From: Methanospirillum stamsii
GTDB lineage: Archaea; Halobacteriota; Methanomicrobia; Methanomicrobiales; Methanospirillaceae
Length of the DNA stretch: 64,000 nucleotides
NCBI RefSeq assembly: GCF_046244385.1
Contig: NZ_CP176366.1
Location: forward strand, 3,658,001 to 3,722,000
Direction of reading: 5' to 3'
The notes beneath the pieces are model-generated. The model was not told the DNA's origin. It saw only the letters and a list, made by a program, of their open reading frames with translations, and made no database searches. Shown here one piece after another: positions 28,538 to 37,847 of this stretch (the stretch's first letter is position 1; each line of letters begins with the position of its first letter). Both the position numbers and the translations under genes were made by a program.

Positions 28538-28610
28538 ACTCCCGTAGTGTAGGGGTCAATCATATCGGATTTTGGTTCCGATGACGACGGTTCGAATCCG
28601 TCCGGGAGTA
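28538..28610 (+). tRNA. tRNA-Gln (TTG)
   Basis: A 73-nt cloverleaf. Acceptor ACTCCCG pairs with CGGGAGT, discriminator A. The anticodon stem TCGGA/TCCGA encloses loop TTTTGGT with anticodon TTG. T-arm GACGG-TTCGAAT-CCGTC. No intron, no encoded CCA. Confidence 0.92.
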
Positions 28611-28767
28611 TTGTAGTAACCTTTTTTTGGCCTGAAAAATCAAATAGAAGAGATCGGGCGAATCACATCTCTTTTATATAACAATTCACTGTTGACTCAT
28701 GGTGCCATTAACTATATACGATATCTTGAGATAATCACCTATCAGCAATAGTGCAGGATTTATTAAT

Positions 28768-30957
28768 ATGATAGGTATACGGTGGATTGATTTTGATCAT
28801 ATTCCTGACCGGTTATCAGGGCTTATTGATCTCTCATATAACCTGTGGTCTTCATGGCATCCGGAGGCATGGCTTCTTTTTAAAAATCTTAACAGACAGG
28901 GTTGGAAAGAATCGATTCATAATCCGGTAAAAATGCTCCAGGAAATACCTCAGGAGATCCTGGATACGGCAGCATCCAATATTGAGTATACCAATCACTA
29001 CGACGCTGTAATTGCGAAATTTCAGCGATATATGCTGGCAAAAAACCAGTGGTTTGATGAGTATTACCCGGAGCACCAGAATCATAGAGTTGCATACTTT
29101 TCTGCAGAATACGGACTTCAGCACTCTTTACCTCTGTATGCCGGGGGCCTTGGGTTTCTTGCCGGAGACCATTTGAAAGAATGTAGTGATATCGGCATTC
29201 CTTTGGTTGCAATAGGATTCATGTACTCAGATGGATATCTTCACCAACGTGTCAGAAATGACGGGTGGCAGGAAGATGTGGAAGAAAAACTTGACCGGGA
29301 TAATGCCCCGGTGAAGAGAGTACTCAACCGTGAAGGAACGCAGCTTATCCTCCAGGTTCCATTCATTACCCCTCAAATACATTTTGCCCTCTGGCGTGTG
29401 GATATCGGAAGAGTTATCCTCTACCTGATTGACACGGAAATTGAACAAAACCCACCCCACCTTCGCAATATCAGCAGCCGACTATACAGTAGTATTAATG
29501 AAATGAGACTTCTGCAGGAAGTGGTTTTGGGAATCGGCGGAACACATGCACTCAAATCACTCGGACTGAAATATTCAGCCATTCATTTGAACGAGGGACA
29601 TGCAGCTTTTGCTCTGATAGAGAGGTACAGACAACGAATTGATGAAGGGCTCACCCCGGAAGAAGCGTTACAACAGATATACAAAACCACCCTTTTCACC
29701 ACTCACACACCTGTCCCGGACGGGCATGATAGATTCCCGGTATGGATGATAGATAAGTATCTTAATACGTATTATGCCGGAATGCACATGTCACGAGAGG
29801 AATTCCTCAATAAAGGTCATCATATTGAAGATCCTCCGGATATGTTTAATATGGCTGCATTCTGCCTGAGAATGGCAGCATATGCCAATGGTGTCAGTGA
29901 AAAACATGGTGAAGTAGCACGCAGAATGTGGCATTTTCTCTGGCCTGATGAAAAACTCGATGACGTTCCCATCGGATCGATTACCAACGGAGTACATATC
30001 CCCACCTGGATTAATCCCCGCCTGGTTACCCTGATAAACCGGTATGTATCACCAATCTGTTCAGACTGGTTTGATCATCATGACAAGGAATATGTCTGGG
30101 CACTTATCGATAAAGTGCCGGATGCCAAACTATGGGAGCTCCATTACGCTCTCAAGATCAAATTAATCAACCGGATTTTACAATTTAAGCGTAGAGACTG
30201 GATGAAATACCAGGCTGACTGTGCAAATGTGGTTGCCGGAGGGGCACTCATTGATCCAAATACCCTCACCATCGGTTTTGCCAGGCGGTTTTCAACATAT
30301 AAACGTGCAGACCTTATCTTCCAGGATCTGGACCGGCTTAAAAAGATACTGAATAATCCATGGAAACCTGTGCAGATCATTTTTGCAGGAAAGGCTCATC
30401 CTGCCGATGACGAAGGAAAACGAATTCTGCAACGGATATATCAATACGCGCAACAACCGGAATTTGGTGGGAGAATTGCCTTTATTGAAGATTATGGTGA
30501 ACAGATTGCAAAATATCTTGTCCAGGGTGTAGACATCTGGATGAACAATCCGGTTCCACCCCAGGAAGCGAGTGGAACCAGCGGAATGAAAGCAGCAGTA
30601 AACGGGGTTCTCAATTTTTCTATCGCTGATGGATGGTGGATTGAGGGATACAATGGTAAAAACGGATGGATATTTGGTAAAAACCATTCGAATAATGACA
30701 GGAACTGGGATGATGCCTCTGAGATGTACACTCTCCTGGAAGATGAGATTGTCCCACTCTACTATGAAACCGGACTTGACGGTATCCCCCACAAATGGGT
30801 TGCGATGATGAAAGAATCAATAAAAAGTAATGCTCCCCGGTTCTCATCACGCAGGATGGTAAAAGAGTATATGCACAAATACTATATCTCTACAATCTCC
30901 ACCGGTGAAAGCAGCATTTTTGAGAATGAAAGTTATTCTGATGGAATATCAGAGTAA
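28768..30957 (+). CDS. glgP: Alpha-glucan phosphorylase
   Basis: A 729-residue GT35 enzyme that phosphorolyses alpha-1,4-glucan to glucose-1-phosphate. Shorter than muscle/E. coli enzymes (~800) and of the archaeal/bacterial short class with an N-terminal DUF3417-like region (WSSWHPEAWLLFKNLNRQ). Signatures are VAYFSAEYGLQHSLPLYAGG, HLNEGHAAFALIER, RRFSTYKRADLI and the pyridoxal-phosphate lysine K608 in EASGTSGMKAAVNG. This points to glycogen storage, which fits gluconeogenic pgk and fbp in the same window. Confidence 0.95.
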   Translation: MIGIRWIDFDHIPDRLSGLIDLSYNLWSSWHPEAWLLFKNLNRQGWKESIHNPVKMLQEIPQEILDTAASNIEYTNHYDAVIAKFQRYMLAKNQWFDEYYPEHQNHRVAYFSAEYGLQHSLPLYAGGLGFLAGDHLKECSDIGIPLVAIGFMYSDGYLHQRVRNDGWQEDVEEKLDRDNAPVKRVLNREGTQLILQVPFITPQIHFALWRVDIGRVILYLIDTEIEQNPPHLRNISSRLYSSINEMRLLQEVVLGIGGTHALKSLGLKYSAIHLNEGHAAFALIERYRQRIDEGLTPEEALQQIYKTTLFTTHTPVPDGHDRFPVWMIDKYLNTYYAGMHMSREEFLNKGHHIEDPPDMFNMAAFCLRMAAYANGVSEKHGEVARRMWHFLWPDEKLDDVPIGSITNGVHIPTWINPRLVTLINRYVSPICSDWFDHHDKEYVWALIDKVPDAKLWELHYALKIKLINRILQFKRRDWMKYQADCANVVAGGALIDPNTLTIGFARRFSTYKRADLIFQDLDRLKKILNNPWKPVQIIFAGKAHPADDEGKRILQRIYQYAQQPEFGGRIAFIEDYGEQIAKYLVQGVDIWMNNPVPPQEASGTSGMKAAVNGVLNFSIADGWWIEGYNGKNGWIFGKNHSNNDRNWDDASEMYTLLEDEIVPLYYETGLDGIPHKWVAMMKESIKSNAPRFSSRRMVKEYMHKYYISTISTGESSIFENESYSDGISE

Positions 30958-30960
30958 CCT

Positions 30961-31338
30961 TTATTCATCCGTTTTGCCGGATTCAGAAGTAGATTCCTCT
31001 GCATCGCTGATTGCAAGCTGATACATCCAGTCAAGGAGAGCATTGCATTCCTCAACAACACAATCTTCTTCGCATGCTATGCAGGGAATAAGTTCATCAC
31101 CGGCAAGCAGACAATAGGGATCAGCAGGACCTTTCCTGGCAATTAATCTGAATGTCTTTATTCCTTCCTGCCGGTATTCAATACGCTCCACCCGATTAGA
31201 GTCAAGGAGTTTTTTTACAATACGTGAACATTTCCTGCTGTCAACCCCCAGAATTTTCCAGAGCTCACTCTGGAGAACTCCATCAGGAGATGATGCTATG
31301 ATCCGAAATGCGTCTTCATCTGTTCCGGTCATGTCCAC
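30961..31338 (-). CDS. Winged-helix protein with C-terminal cysteine cluster
   Basis: A 125-residue protein. Residues ~5-75 form a winged helix (DGVLQSELWKILGVDSRKC, then SRIVKKLLDSNRVERIEY). The C-terminal part has cysteines in CLLAGDELIPCIACEEDC and EEC, a C-x2-C-x3-C core with flanking cysteines that could bind Zn or an Fe-S cluster. The winged helix resembles those of RPC34/TFE-type or Lrp-type proteins; I cannot decide which. It starts three bases after the Lsm gene, so the two are co-transcribed, which suggests an RNA or transcription role. Confidence 0.75.
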   Translation of the reverse strand: MDMTGTDEDAFRIIASSPDGVLQSELWKILGVDSRKCSRIVKKLLDSNRVERIEYRQEGIKTFRLIARKGPADPYCLLAGDELIPCIACEEDCVVEECNALLDWMYQLAISDAEESTSESGKTDE

Positions 31339-31341
31339 CCT

Positions 31342-31581
31342 TTAGGCTACCGGTGCAATTGACAGAATATTATTTCCCCGGATTACAAGTGTGCCAAGCT
31401 GGCGGCCTTTATTTACACCTGACATCTCTACACTTTCTTCAAGGTGCAGATTCAGATATTCATCCACTGCCACAAGCCGGCCCTGGAATGTCCTTCCCTC
31501 ATCTTCTTTCATTTCAACGGAGATCAGGGTGTCAACAAGAGAATATACCTTCTTGATAGGGAGGACAATACTGCTAACCAT
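31342..31581 (-). CDS. Lsm (Sm-like) RNA-binding protein
   Basis: A 79-residue archaeal Sm protein. The Sm1 motif region (VSVEMK...GRLVAVDEYLNLHLEES) and Sm2 motif GTLVIRGNNILSI are present. Such proteins form heptameric rings that bind U-rich RNA. Upstream is fbp on the same strand (58-bp gap), downstream the cysteine winged-helix gene. Confidence 0.9.
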   Translation of the reverse strand: MVSSIVLPIKKVYSLVDTLISVEMKEDEGRTFQGRLVAVDEYLNLHLEESVEMSGVNKGRQLGTLVIRGNNILSIAPVA

Positions 31582-31639
31582 CTGCCTTATATAAGGCCTG
31601 CAGCCATATTAAAGATTCCTGATGAAAGAAGAAAATGGA

Positions 31640-32554
31640 TTATGAGAGGGAATATATCTCTTCAATTTTTTCGATTATTCCCTTGCTACCGATGTAGATA
31701 GGAGTCCTCTGATGAGGTTTTTCAGGCTGAATATCCAGAATATTCTGTTTTCCGTCAGTTATCCGGCCCCCTGCCTGGGTAATTATATATCCAAGGGGAT
31801 TCGCTTCGAATAATATCCGGAGTTTTCCATTCGGTTTTTTCTCTGAACCCGGATAGGTGTAAATACCACCATACACCAGTAACTGGTGACAATCTGCTAC
31901 AAAAGATCCTGAATACCTGATTTTGAAACCCTTCTGATCAAAATAATCGATCACTTTCACATGGGGCGCCAGCCATTCATTTCTTACTCCTCCGGTTCCG
32001 TACTGTGTCCCTTCAGGAACGCTAAAACTGTCCTTAAGCAGGAGATAATGTTCAGTCTCCGGATCCCAGGCAAAACTCTGGACACCCTTTCCAACCGATA
32101 CAACAAGGACAGTCAGGGGTCCGAAAAGGGTATAAAATGCTGCTTTTAACTTTGACCCCGGTTGTAGCACTCCACCGTTTTCAAAAATCCCAACTATTGT
32201 TCCTACTGCAAGGTCTGTTGAGATTAAGGAAGATCCATCCAGGGGATCCATCACCATTGCGTACTCACAACGGGAGTTTTCAAATCTGATTATCTTCTCC
32301 TGTTCTTCTGATGCCAGTTCACGAACCAGGCCGGATTCCCCGACTACCCTGATAAGATGATCATCAGCCCAAGTATCCATCTGTGCCTGCAACTCTCCGG
32401 ATGCATTCAGTGAATGCTCATACATCTGGTTGTCAAGAAATGCTTTACGGATGGGATCCATCTGTCTTGAAATTAACCGGATAAGAGCAATGAGGTCAGG
32501 TTCACATCCACATGATTCTAAATATTTTCGAAGAAACACCATACAAAACCGCAT
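31640..32554 (-). CDS. fbp: Fructose-1,6-bisphosphatase class I
   Basis: A 304-residue class I FBPase. Metal-binding motif VMDPLDGSSLISTDLAVGTI, the fructose-phosphate region FKIRYSGSFVADCHQLLVYGG with IYTYPG, and LLFEANPLGYIITQAGG are all intact. It catalyses a committed step of gluconeogenesis. The ATG at 32554 is used; a second ATG four codons later is possible. Leads a three-gene minus-strand run with lsm and the winged-helix gene. Confidence 0.95.
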   Translation of the reverse strand: MRFCMVFLRKYLESCGCEPDLIALIRLISRQMDPIRKAFLDNQMYEHSLNASGELQAQMDTWADDHLIRVVGESGLVRELASEEQEKIIRFENSRCEYAMVMDPLDGSSLISTDLAVGTIVGIFENGGVLQPGSKLKAAFYTLFGPLTVLVVSVGKGVQSFAWDPETEHYLLLKDSFSVPEGTQYGTGGVRNEWLAPHVKVIDYFDQKGFKIRYSGSFVADCHQLLVYGGIYTYPGSEKKPNGKLRILFEANPLGYIITQAGGRITDGKQNILDIQPEKPHQRTPIYIGSKGIIEKIEEIYSLS

Positions 32555-32665
32555 AGAAATATCCGCATCCGATCTAGATACTATTTTTGCATTTATTCCT
32601 GATCATCAGTATCATATCGGTGAACTTTAGTCATTAAAAGACAAGAAAAATTACGGAGAATTGAT

Positions 32666-34540
32666 GTGATACGGATCCTCCTTCTTGACGATGAACCTGC
32701 AGTACTCGATATAACCTCTGCATATCTTTCAAAGCAGGAAGGATATCATGTCAGAACGGTTGATACCGTAAAAGGGGCCAAACTTCTGCTTAGTCAGTTT
32801 CCTATAGATGTGATAGTCGCGGACTATGCAATGCCTGATACTGATGGTATTTCATTCCTGAAAAGTCTGAGAAAAACTGGAATTACTATTCCTTTTATCT
32901 TCTTTACCGGAAGAGGAACAGAAGATATCGTCATCGAAGCACTTAACGAAGGCGCAGATTATTATATCAGAAAAGGGGAAGAAAACTCAGTAGTTTTACA
33001 AAAATTAGTTGACAGTATTAATAAAATCGTTGATAATAAGCGATCCCACAATGAACTCATTCTCAATGAGCACCGGTACCGGGAACTGGCTGAGAGACAG
33101 ACCGATTATGTAAATTATATCCAGGCACTCCTGGATTCAATTCCAGCCCCGGTGTTTTACCGCGATGTTGATGGAATATACCGTGATTGCAACAAAGCGT
33201 TTGAAAATCTTGTAGGCCTTAAGAAATATTCTATCATCGGTAGGAATATTCACGATTTTTATCCAAAAGAACTGGCCGATCACTATCGGTACATGGACGA
33301 TCTTATCATAAAAAACCCCTACAATCAACAGTATGAATATTTTATTACAAACTCCAAAGGAGAATATTCTGATGTTCTGTTTTCAAAATCAGCACTGTTA
33401 TCTTCGACTGGTGAAGTTGCAGGAATTGTAGGGGTAATTCTGGACATCACTGACAGAAAAAAATTAGAACGAATTATCATTGAAAATGAAGAAAAATACC
33501 GGACACTTGCAGATTTTACCTATGACTGGGAGTCATGGATAAGCCCGACCGGCAAGTTTCTTTATATTTCTCCATCCTGTGAAAGAATTACCGGTTACAC
33601 AGTGCAGGATTTTTCTGATGAACCTGATCTCATCATAAAAATGGTCCATCCGGAAGACCGACAGTTAATTGAACGCCATTATTCAAATGCCCCACTGAAC
33701 CATGAAGGTGTTCATCATATGGATTACCGAATCTTTACCAAACAGAGTGAAGAGCGGTGGATTAGTCATTACTGTCAGTCAGTATTCCGGGATGACGGAA
33801 CATGGCTTGGAAGACGGGAAAACAAACGGGATATCACACACAGAAAACAGGTTACTGCAGCATATGAACGGGCAAACATGAAATTACATCTGCTATCCAG
33901 TATAACCCGTCATGATATCTTAAACCAGCTTACCGTGCTAAATGGTCTAACCGACTTATTATCAGAATTTGACAATAATCCGGATATTCACACAATACTA
34001 AACCGGATGATAAAAACCATTGATACCATTAATTCACAGATATCATTCACCAAAGTTTACCAGGAGATAGGAGTTACTGCCCCAAAATGGCAGCATGTAC
34101 CAACGGTGATTGCCCGGGCATCGAAAGGAAGTCAGATCCCACATATCGAAGTTGATAAACATTTATCAGATCTCTACATTCTGGCAGACCCATTTCTAGA
34201 AAAGATATTTTTCTGTCTTTTTGATAACTCTGAACGGCATGGGAAGAGAGTTTCTATTGCGAAATTTTCCTGCAATAAAGAAGAGAATCAGATCTCCCTC
34301 ATCTATGAAGATGATGGAATCGGAATTGCGGACCATGAGAAAGAGAAGATCTTTGAGCGGGGGTTTGGCAGCAATACCGGATATGGTCTCTTTTTAACGC
34401 GGGAGATTGCAAGTATTTCCGGGTTTTCAATACAAGAGACAGGAGAGTATGGAAAGGGTGTCAGATTTGAGATAAGTATTCCGAATGGATCATGGTCAAC
34501 AGGAATGCATGAGCAAAATGGTTTAATTATCAGGGATTAA
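32666..34540 (+). CDS. Hybrid receiver-PAS-PAS histidine kinase
   Basis: A 624-residue soluble protein starting at GTG 32666. An N-terminal receiver (LLLDDEPAVLD, phosphoacceptor in VIVADYAMPDTDG) is followed by two PAS domains (ALLDSIPAPVFYRDVDGIYR and YDWESWISPTGKFLYISPSC), an H-box SSITRHDILNQLTVL, and a GHKL ATPase (FDNSERHGK, EDDGIGIADHEK, GFGSNTGYGLFLTREI). The domain order is typical of Methanomicrobiales one-component hybrid kinases. Asparagine-rich ATP-binding N-box FDNSERHG is slightly atypical. Followed three bases later by a rubredoxin. Confidence 0.92.
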   Translation: MIRILLLDDEPAVLDITSAYLSKQEGYHVRTVDTVKGAKLLLSQFPIDVIVADYAMPDTDGISFLKSLRKTGITIPFIFFTGRGTEDIVIEALNEGADYYIRKGEENSVVLQKLVDSINKIVDNKRSHNELILNEHRYRELAERQTDYVNYIQALLDSIPAPVFYRDVDGIYRDCNKAFENLVGLKKYSIIGRNIHDFYPKELADHYRYMDDLIIKNPYNQQYEYFITNSKGEYSDVLFSKSALLSSTGEVAGIVGVILDITDRKKLERIIIENEEKYRTLADFTYDWESWISPTGKFLYISPSCERITGYTVQDFSDEPDLIIKMVHPEDRQLIERHYSNAPLNHEGVHHMDYRIFTKQSEERWISHYCQSVFRDDGTWLGRRENKRDITHRKQVTAAYERANMKLHLLSSITRHDILNQLTVLNGLTDLLSEFDNNPDIHTILNRMIKTIDTINSQISFTKVYQEIGVTAPKWQHVPTVIARASKGSQIPHIEVDKHLSDLYILADPFLEKIFFCLFDNSERHGKRVSIAKFSCNKEENQISLIYEDDGIGIADHEKEKIFERGFGSNTGYGLFLTREIASISGFSIQETGEYGKGVRFEISIPNGSWSTGMHEQNGLIIRD

Positions 34541-34543
34541 TCT

Positions 34544-34702
34544 ATGAACATGCAGAAGATGAAATGCAGCATATGCGGACATGTATTTGACCCGGATAAG
34601 GGCGATAAAGATGCCCCTCCGGGAACTGATTTTCAAAACCTTCCGGATGGCTGGGTATGCCCGGTGTGTCTGGCAGCAAAAGGGATGTTCAGGCCGATAT
34701 AA
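34544..34702 (+). CDS. Small rubredoxin-like protein
   Basis: A 52-residue protein starting at ATG 34544, just after the kinase stop. It has the two rubredoxin knuckles, KCSICGHVFD and WVCPVCLAAK, with the intervening PPGTDFQNLPDGW that is diagnostic. It binds one Fe in a Cys4 site and acts as a small electron carrier, for example in oxygen or peroxide detoxification. Being coupled to a sensor kinase gene is unusual and may mean redox signalling; that is inference. The stop abuts, with no gap, the stop of the convergent cyclase gene. Confidence 0.9.
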   Translation: MNMQKMKCSICGHVFDPDKGDKDAPPGTDFQNLPDGWVCPVCLAAKGMFRPI

Positions 34703-36361
34703 TCAGGCGATTACCTTCACTATTTTTCCCTGTTTCATAATTGATACTTTACCACCACTCTCAGAAACAACAAATCCAATTGATTTAGTGACACCTGTAA
34801 GTGCTGCAACTGATGAATGACGGGTGCCCATACCCTTGGGGAGAGATATTGATGAAGTATCAAGCGTAATATACCGACCGGCAGATTCAAGAATGCCATC
34901 ACCGGTGACCACGAAAGCACCATCCAAGAGTGCATATTCCTTGAGCATCTCACGCACATCAGGGAGTGACACAGTTCTCATCTCCGGTGGATGGCCGGAA
35001 AATGGATTAAGAATGAGCTGGCGGGATCGCTTCAAAACCTCGTCTGCATCACCTACCAGAAATGATGTTCCAATGGCTTTTCCTTCCCGACCTTCCCTCC
35101 CAATCTCAATACATGCCTGCAGTATCGCATCAAATATTTCTGGAGATATATCAGTTGACTGTAATATCCGGTCACGCCATACCCGGGTCGACATACGCTC
35201 TTCACCAGTTGATGCCTGCTCGGTCATATCTGTACCAATACAGATAATTCCTGACAGTTCACTCTCCCTGGTATAAAGGCCCCGGCTGGTCCATGCAATC
35301 CAGAGCCGTTCACCACTTTTTTTGCAGTGCTCAAAGATATGAATCGCTGATGACGATTCATCAGAGACTTCAAGAAAGAGTTCTGAAGGATTGGTTACAT
35401 CCTGGATAGAACCAGGGGGAAACAGAATGTTTACATTCAAACCTGCGAGAGTATCAGGATCATAACCAAAACATCGTATGGTCGCAGGATTTGCAAATGA
35501 AATCGTCCCATCCGGCTGTAATTTCATGACAAGGGTTTCAGAGAGATATAGTTGTTCTTTACATTCATATTCGGTCTCCCGAAGGACTGCATTAATTGCA
35601 GCATATTCACGACGATCTTCGATAAACCATATGCCATCTCCCGGTTTGTCTGAATCAACAGGATCGATGGTTATTCTGCAGGGTAAGAGATCAGCATTTT
35701 TATCCCTGATTGCTGCCTCAATGCACATCACCTGATGCAGATTCTTCGTTAATTCTTCTTCATGAGAAGGATCAAGTGAAACAAGTGACTGAACCGGCGT
35801 TCTGATAATATCGGAGGGATCAATTCCGGTAAGGGTTGAAAAAAAAGGATTTGACCGGGAGATGATACCATCCTCAACCTGAAGGCAGGAGAGAGGCATT
35901 TTTGTAACAATCTGGTTTTGTCTTTCATAATCATCCCGCAATGAACGTTCAACTTTTGATCGTCCGGAGATCTGCCGCAATGATGATAATAATTGATGAC
36001 CGGTATTTACGAGATTAATTGGGATTGATATACTTTCATGGGTAATATCCAGGAAAAAGAGATGGTTTTCATGTAAGGTATAAAGAAGAAATCCGGGGTA
36101 AAACCCGTTGATATGACACTGATGCTGGAGTTCCATAATTTCATGTATGTCCGAATCAGTATCAGCAGATAATGGAATACAGATAATTTCAGGAAGAAAA
36201 ATCTGTGAACGCTTCACCCCATCTTGTATTGTTCTGACCTCAGTCAGATCTACCTGTAATAATCCGGACAGGTACTTTTTCAGACACGATGATGCAACAC
36301 CACCATTATGAACCAGAAGGATCTTCACCATGATATGCCAATGTCCACATTCAATATTCAA
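34703..36361 (-). CDS. PAS-regulated diadenylate cyclase (DAC/DisA_N domain)
   Basis: A 552-residue protein. Residues ~5-120 resemble a degenerate receiver (MVKILLVHNGG). Two PAS domains follow (YERQNQIVTKMPLSCLQVED and ETLVMKLQPDGTISFANPAT). The C-terminal ~130 residues are a DAC domain with both catalytic motifs, LLDGAFVVTGDG (DGA) and GTRHSSVAALT (RHS/T), which make c-di-AMP from two ATP. Euryarchaeal DacZ enzymes are usually short single-domain proteins; a receiver/PAS-fused form is uncommon. Possible start positions near 36334 (MVKILLV) would shorten the N-terminus by nine residues. Confidence 0.88.
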   Translation of the reverse strand: MNIECGHWHIMVKILLVHNGGVASSCLKKYLSGLLQVDLTEVRTIQDGVKRSQIFLPEIICIPLSADTDSDIHEIMELQHQCHINGFYPGFLLYTLHENHLFFLDITHESISIPINLVNTGHQLLSSLRQISGRSKVERSLRDDYERQNQIVTKMPLSCLQVEDGIISRSNPFFSTLTGIDPSDIIRTPVQSLVSLDPSHEEELTKNLHQVMCIEAAIRDKNADLLPCRITIDPVDSDKPGDGIWFIEDRREYAAINAVLRETEYECKEQLYLSETLVMKLQPDGTISFANPATIRCFGYDPDTLAGLNVNILFPPGSIQDVTNPSELFLEVSDESSSAIHIFEHCKKSGERLWIAWTSRGLYTRESELSGIICIGTDMTEQASTGEERMSTRVWRDRILQSTDISPEIFDAILQACIEIGREGREGKAIGTSFLVGDADEVLKRSRQLILNPFSGHPPEMRTVSLPDVREMLKEYALLDGAFVVTGDGILESAGRYITLDTSSISLPKGMGTRHSSVAALTGVTKSIGFVVSESGGKVSIMKQGKIVKVIA

Positions 36362-36434
36362 GCGATTATCAGATATACCAGAAGACCTTTGCAGGATACC
36401 ATTACAAAGGTTTGTGTACTAATACAGTATCTCC

Positions 36435-36719
36435 ATGAAACGGTATTCAATTATTGCATCAGGAAGAGTTCAGGGTGTGGGTTTCAGGGCATATGTTCAG
36501 GAGATCGCATATGAAATGGATATTCATGGCTGGGTTAGAAATCTTCCGGATGGGACTGTTGAAATTGAAGCTGAAGGAGATGATGAAAAAGTGATGAAAT
36601 TCATCACAGCTATCCGGAATTCAAACCACACCTATATTCAGGTCCAGGCGATTGATACCCGTAGCATCCCATGTACCGGGGATCAGGGTTTTATCATCAA
36701 AAGATTCCAGAACCTTTAA
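36435..36719 (+). CDS. acyP: Acylphosphatase
   Basis: A 94-residue enzyme that hydrolyses acyl phosphates. The signature GRVQGVGFRAYVQ carries the phosphate-binding loop and catalytic arginine, and GWVRNLPDGTVEIEAEGD carries the catalytic asparagine. Single-domain, cytoplasmic. Followed 26 bp later by a secreted protein gene. Confidence 0.95.
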   Translation: MKRYSIIASGRVQGVGFRAYVQEIAYEMDIHGWVRNLPDGTVEIEAEGDDEKVMKFITAIRNSNHTYIQVQAIDTRSIPCTGDQGFIIKRFQNL

Positions 36720-36745
36720 TTGATCAAAAAGAGAATTGGTAACAC

Positions 36746-37237
36746 ATGAAGATAAGATATGCATTACTTCTCATCTCCTTATTATTCATCAGTGGTTTTT
36801 CTGTGGCAGACTGGAGTATTGCAGAACCAACAGAAGCAAATGCAGCATACATTAAATCAATAGAGGCACAGGGATATTGGAATTTTGAATGGGACCCGAC
36901 AAATCCGATATCTGCAGCGATGCCATGTTGCTGGTGGGAAATGGTTTACGGAAACCAGAAAAAATATTTCGATGCCATATCCGGAGAAACCTCAGATAGT
37001 TCCACATCAGGTTCCAGTTCATCAATAGAGACAAAGAGTTACTGTCCGGCCTGTGGTGTTGACGATTCCTTTGCAACCCTGGAAAGTGAGCCAGAACTTA
37101 TGGATCTCTCAGAAGAGATGATGGAGACAAAGCCCTGGCTAAAGGAAGGAAAAACCAGTACTGATGATAACAGTCAGGAAACCAACAATACCACTAAGGC
37201 ATCAATAATGACATTCAGCGATCCGGTAAAGATCTAA
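36746..37237 (+). CDS. Secreted hypothetical protein with CPAC motif
   Basis: A 163-residue protein. An N-terminal signal peptide (KIRYALLLISLLFISGFSVA) is followed by a soluble domain rich in aromatic residues (GYWNFEWDP, AMPCCWWEMVYG), a Ser/Thr linker, a CPAC motif and an acidic Asn/Thr-rich tail with NNTT sequons. Not recognised. The vicinal CC and CPAC could bind metal or form disulfides. It resembles in style the CGGC-ending exported protein at 37848, with the RDD gene in between. Confidence 0.7.
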   Translation: MKIRYALLLISLLFISGFSVADWSIAEPTEANAAYIKSIEAQGYWNFEWDPTNPISAAMPCCWWEMVYGNQKKYFDAISGETSDSSTSGSSSSIETKSYCPACGVDDSFATLESEPELMDLSEEMMETKPWLKEGKTSTDDNSQETNNTTKASIMTFSDPVKI

Positions 37238-37310
37238 TAAAATATCTGTTTTCACTTTTTGTATCTTTTTTTTCGACAACTTCTTTGCCCACTACGAGAT
37301 ATATTGTATT

Positions 37311-37841
37311 GTGGCAGATAATAATCAGGATCAGGCAAATAATACTTCACATAAATATTTTGCAGGATTTGGAAGGAGAATAATTGCCGGGATCATCGAC
37401 GGTCTTATCGTAACAGTCATTGCAGGGTTTGCTGCGTATTATCTTGGACTTACTGAAGGATGGAGAATGTTTCTTATGATCCTTCGTCATCAGGAAGTCC
37501 GGACCATGGATGGGATTCTTGTTACCTCCGCTGTGCCCGGACAGGTTGCAACATTCCTGCTTGTGACCGTCATCCTGATACCCTGGCTCTATTTTGCAAT
37601 ACTTGAATCATCAAAAAATCAGGCAACACTCGGAAAAATGGCAGCTCGGGCAGTTGTATCTGATCTCCATGGAAACCGGATTACATTTGCACGGGCATCT
37701 CTCAGACATTTCTCTAAATTTATCTCGCTGATCCTCTTTTTTTCCGGGTTTATTGCAATTGCATACACCAGGCATTCACAAGGGTTCCATGATATCATCG
37801 CAGCCTGTCTGGTATATTACCGGCCGGAAAAAATTGAATAA
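37311..37841 (+). CDS. RDD-family membrane protein
   Basis: A 176-residue protein starting at GTG 37311. The RDD signature appears as GFGRRIIAGIIDGLIVTVIA, followed by three to four membrane helices (including VATFLLVTVILIPWLYFAIL) and the ATLGKMAARAVVSD and RASLRHFSKF segments typical of the family. The family's transport or ion role is uncertain. Confidence 0.88.
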   Translation: MADNNQDQANNTSHKYFAGFGRRIIAGIIDGLIVTVIAGFAAYYLGLTEGWRMFLMILRHQEVRTMDGILVTSAVPGQVATFLLVTVILIPWLYFAILESSKNQATLGKMAARAVVSDLHGNRITFARASLRHFSKFISLILFFSGFIAIAYTRHSQGFHDIIAACLVYYRPEKIE

Positions 37842-37847
37842 TTTTTT

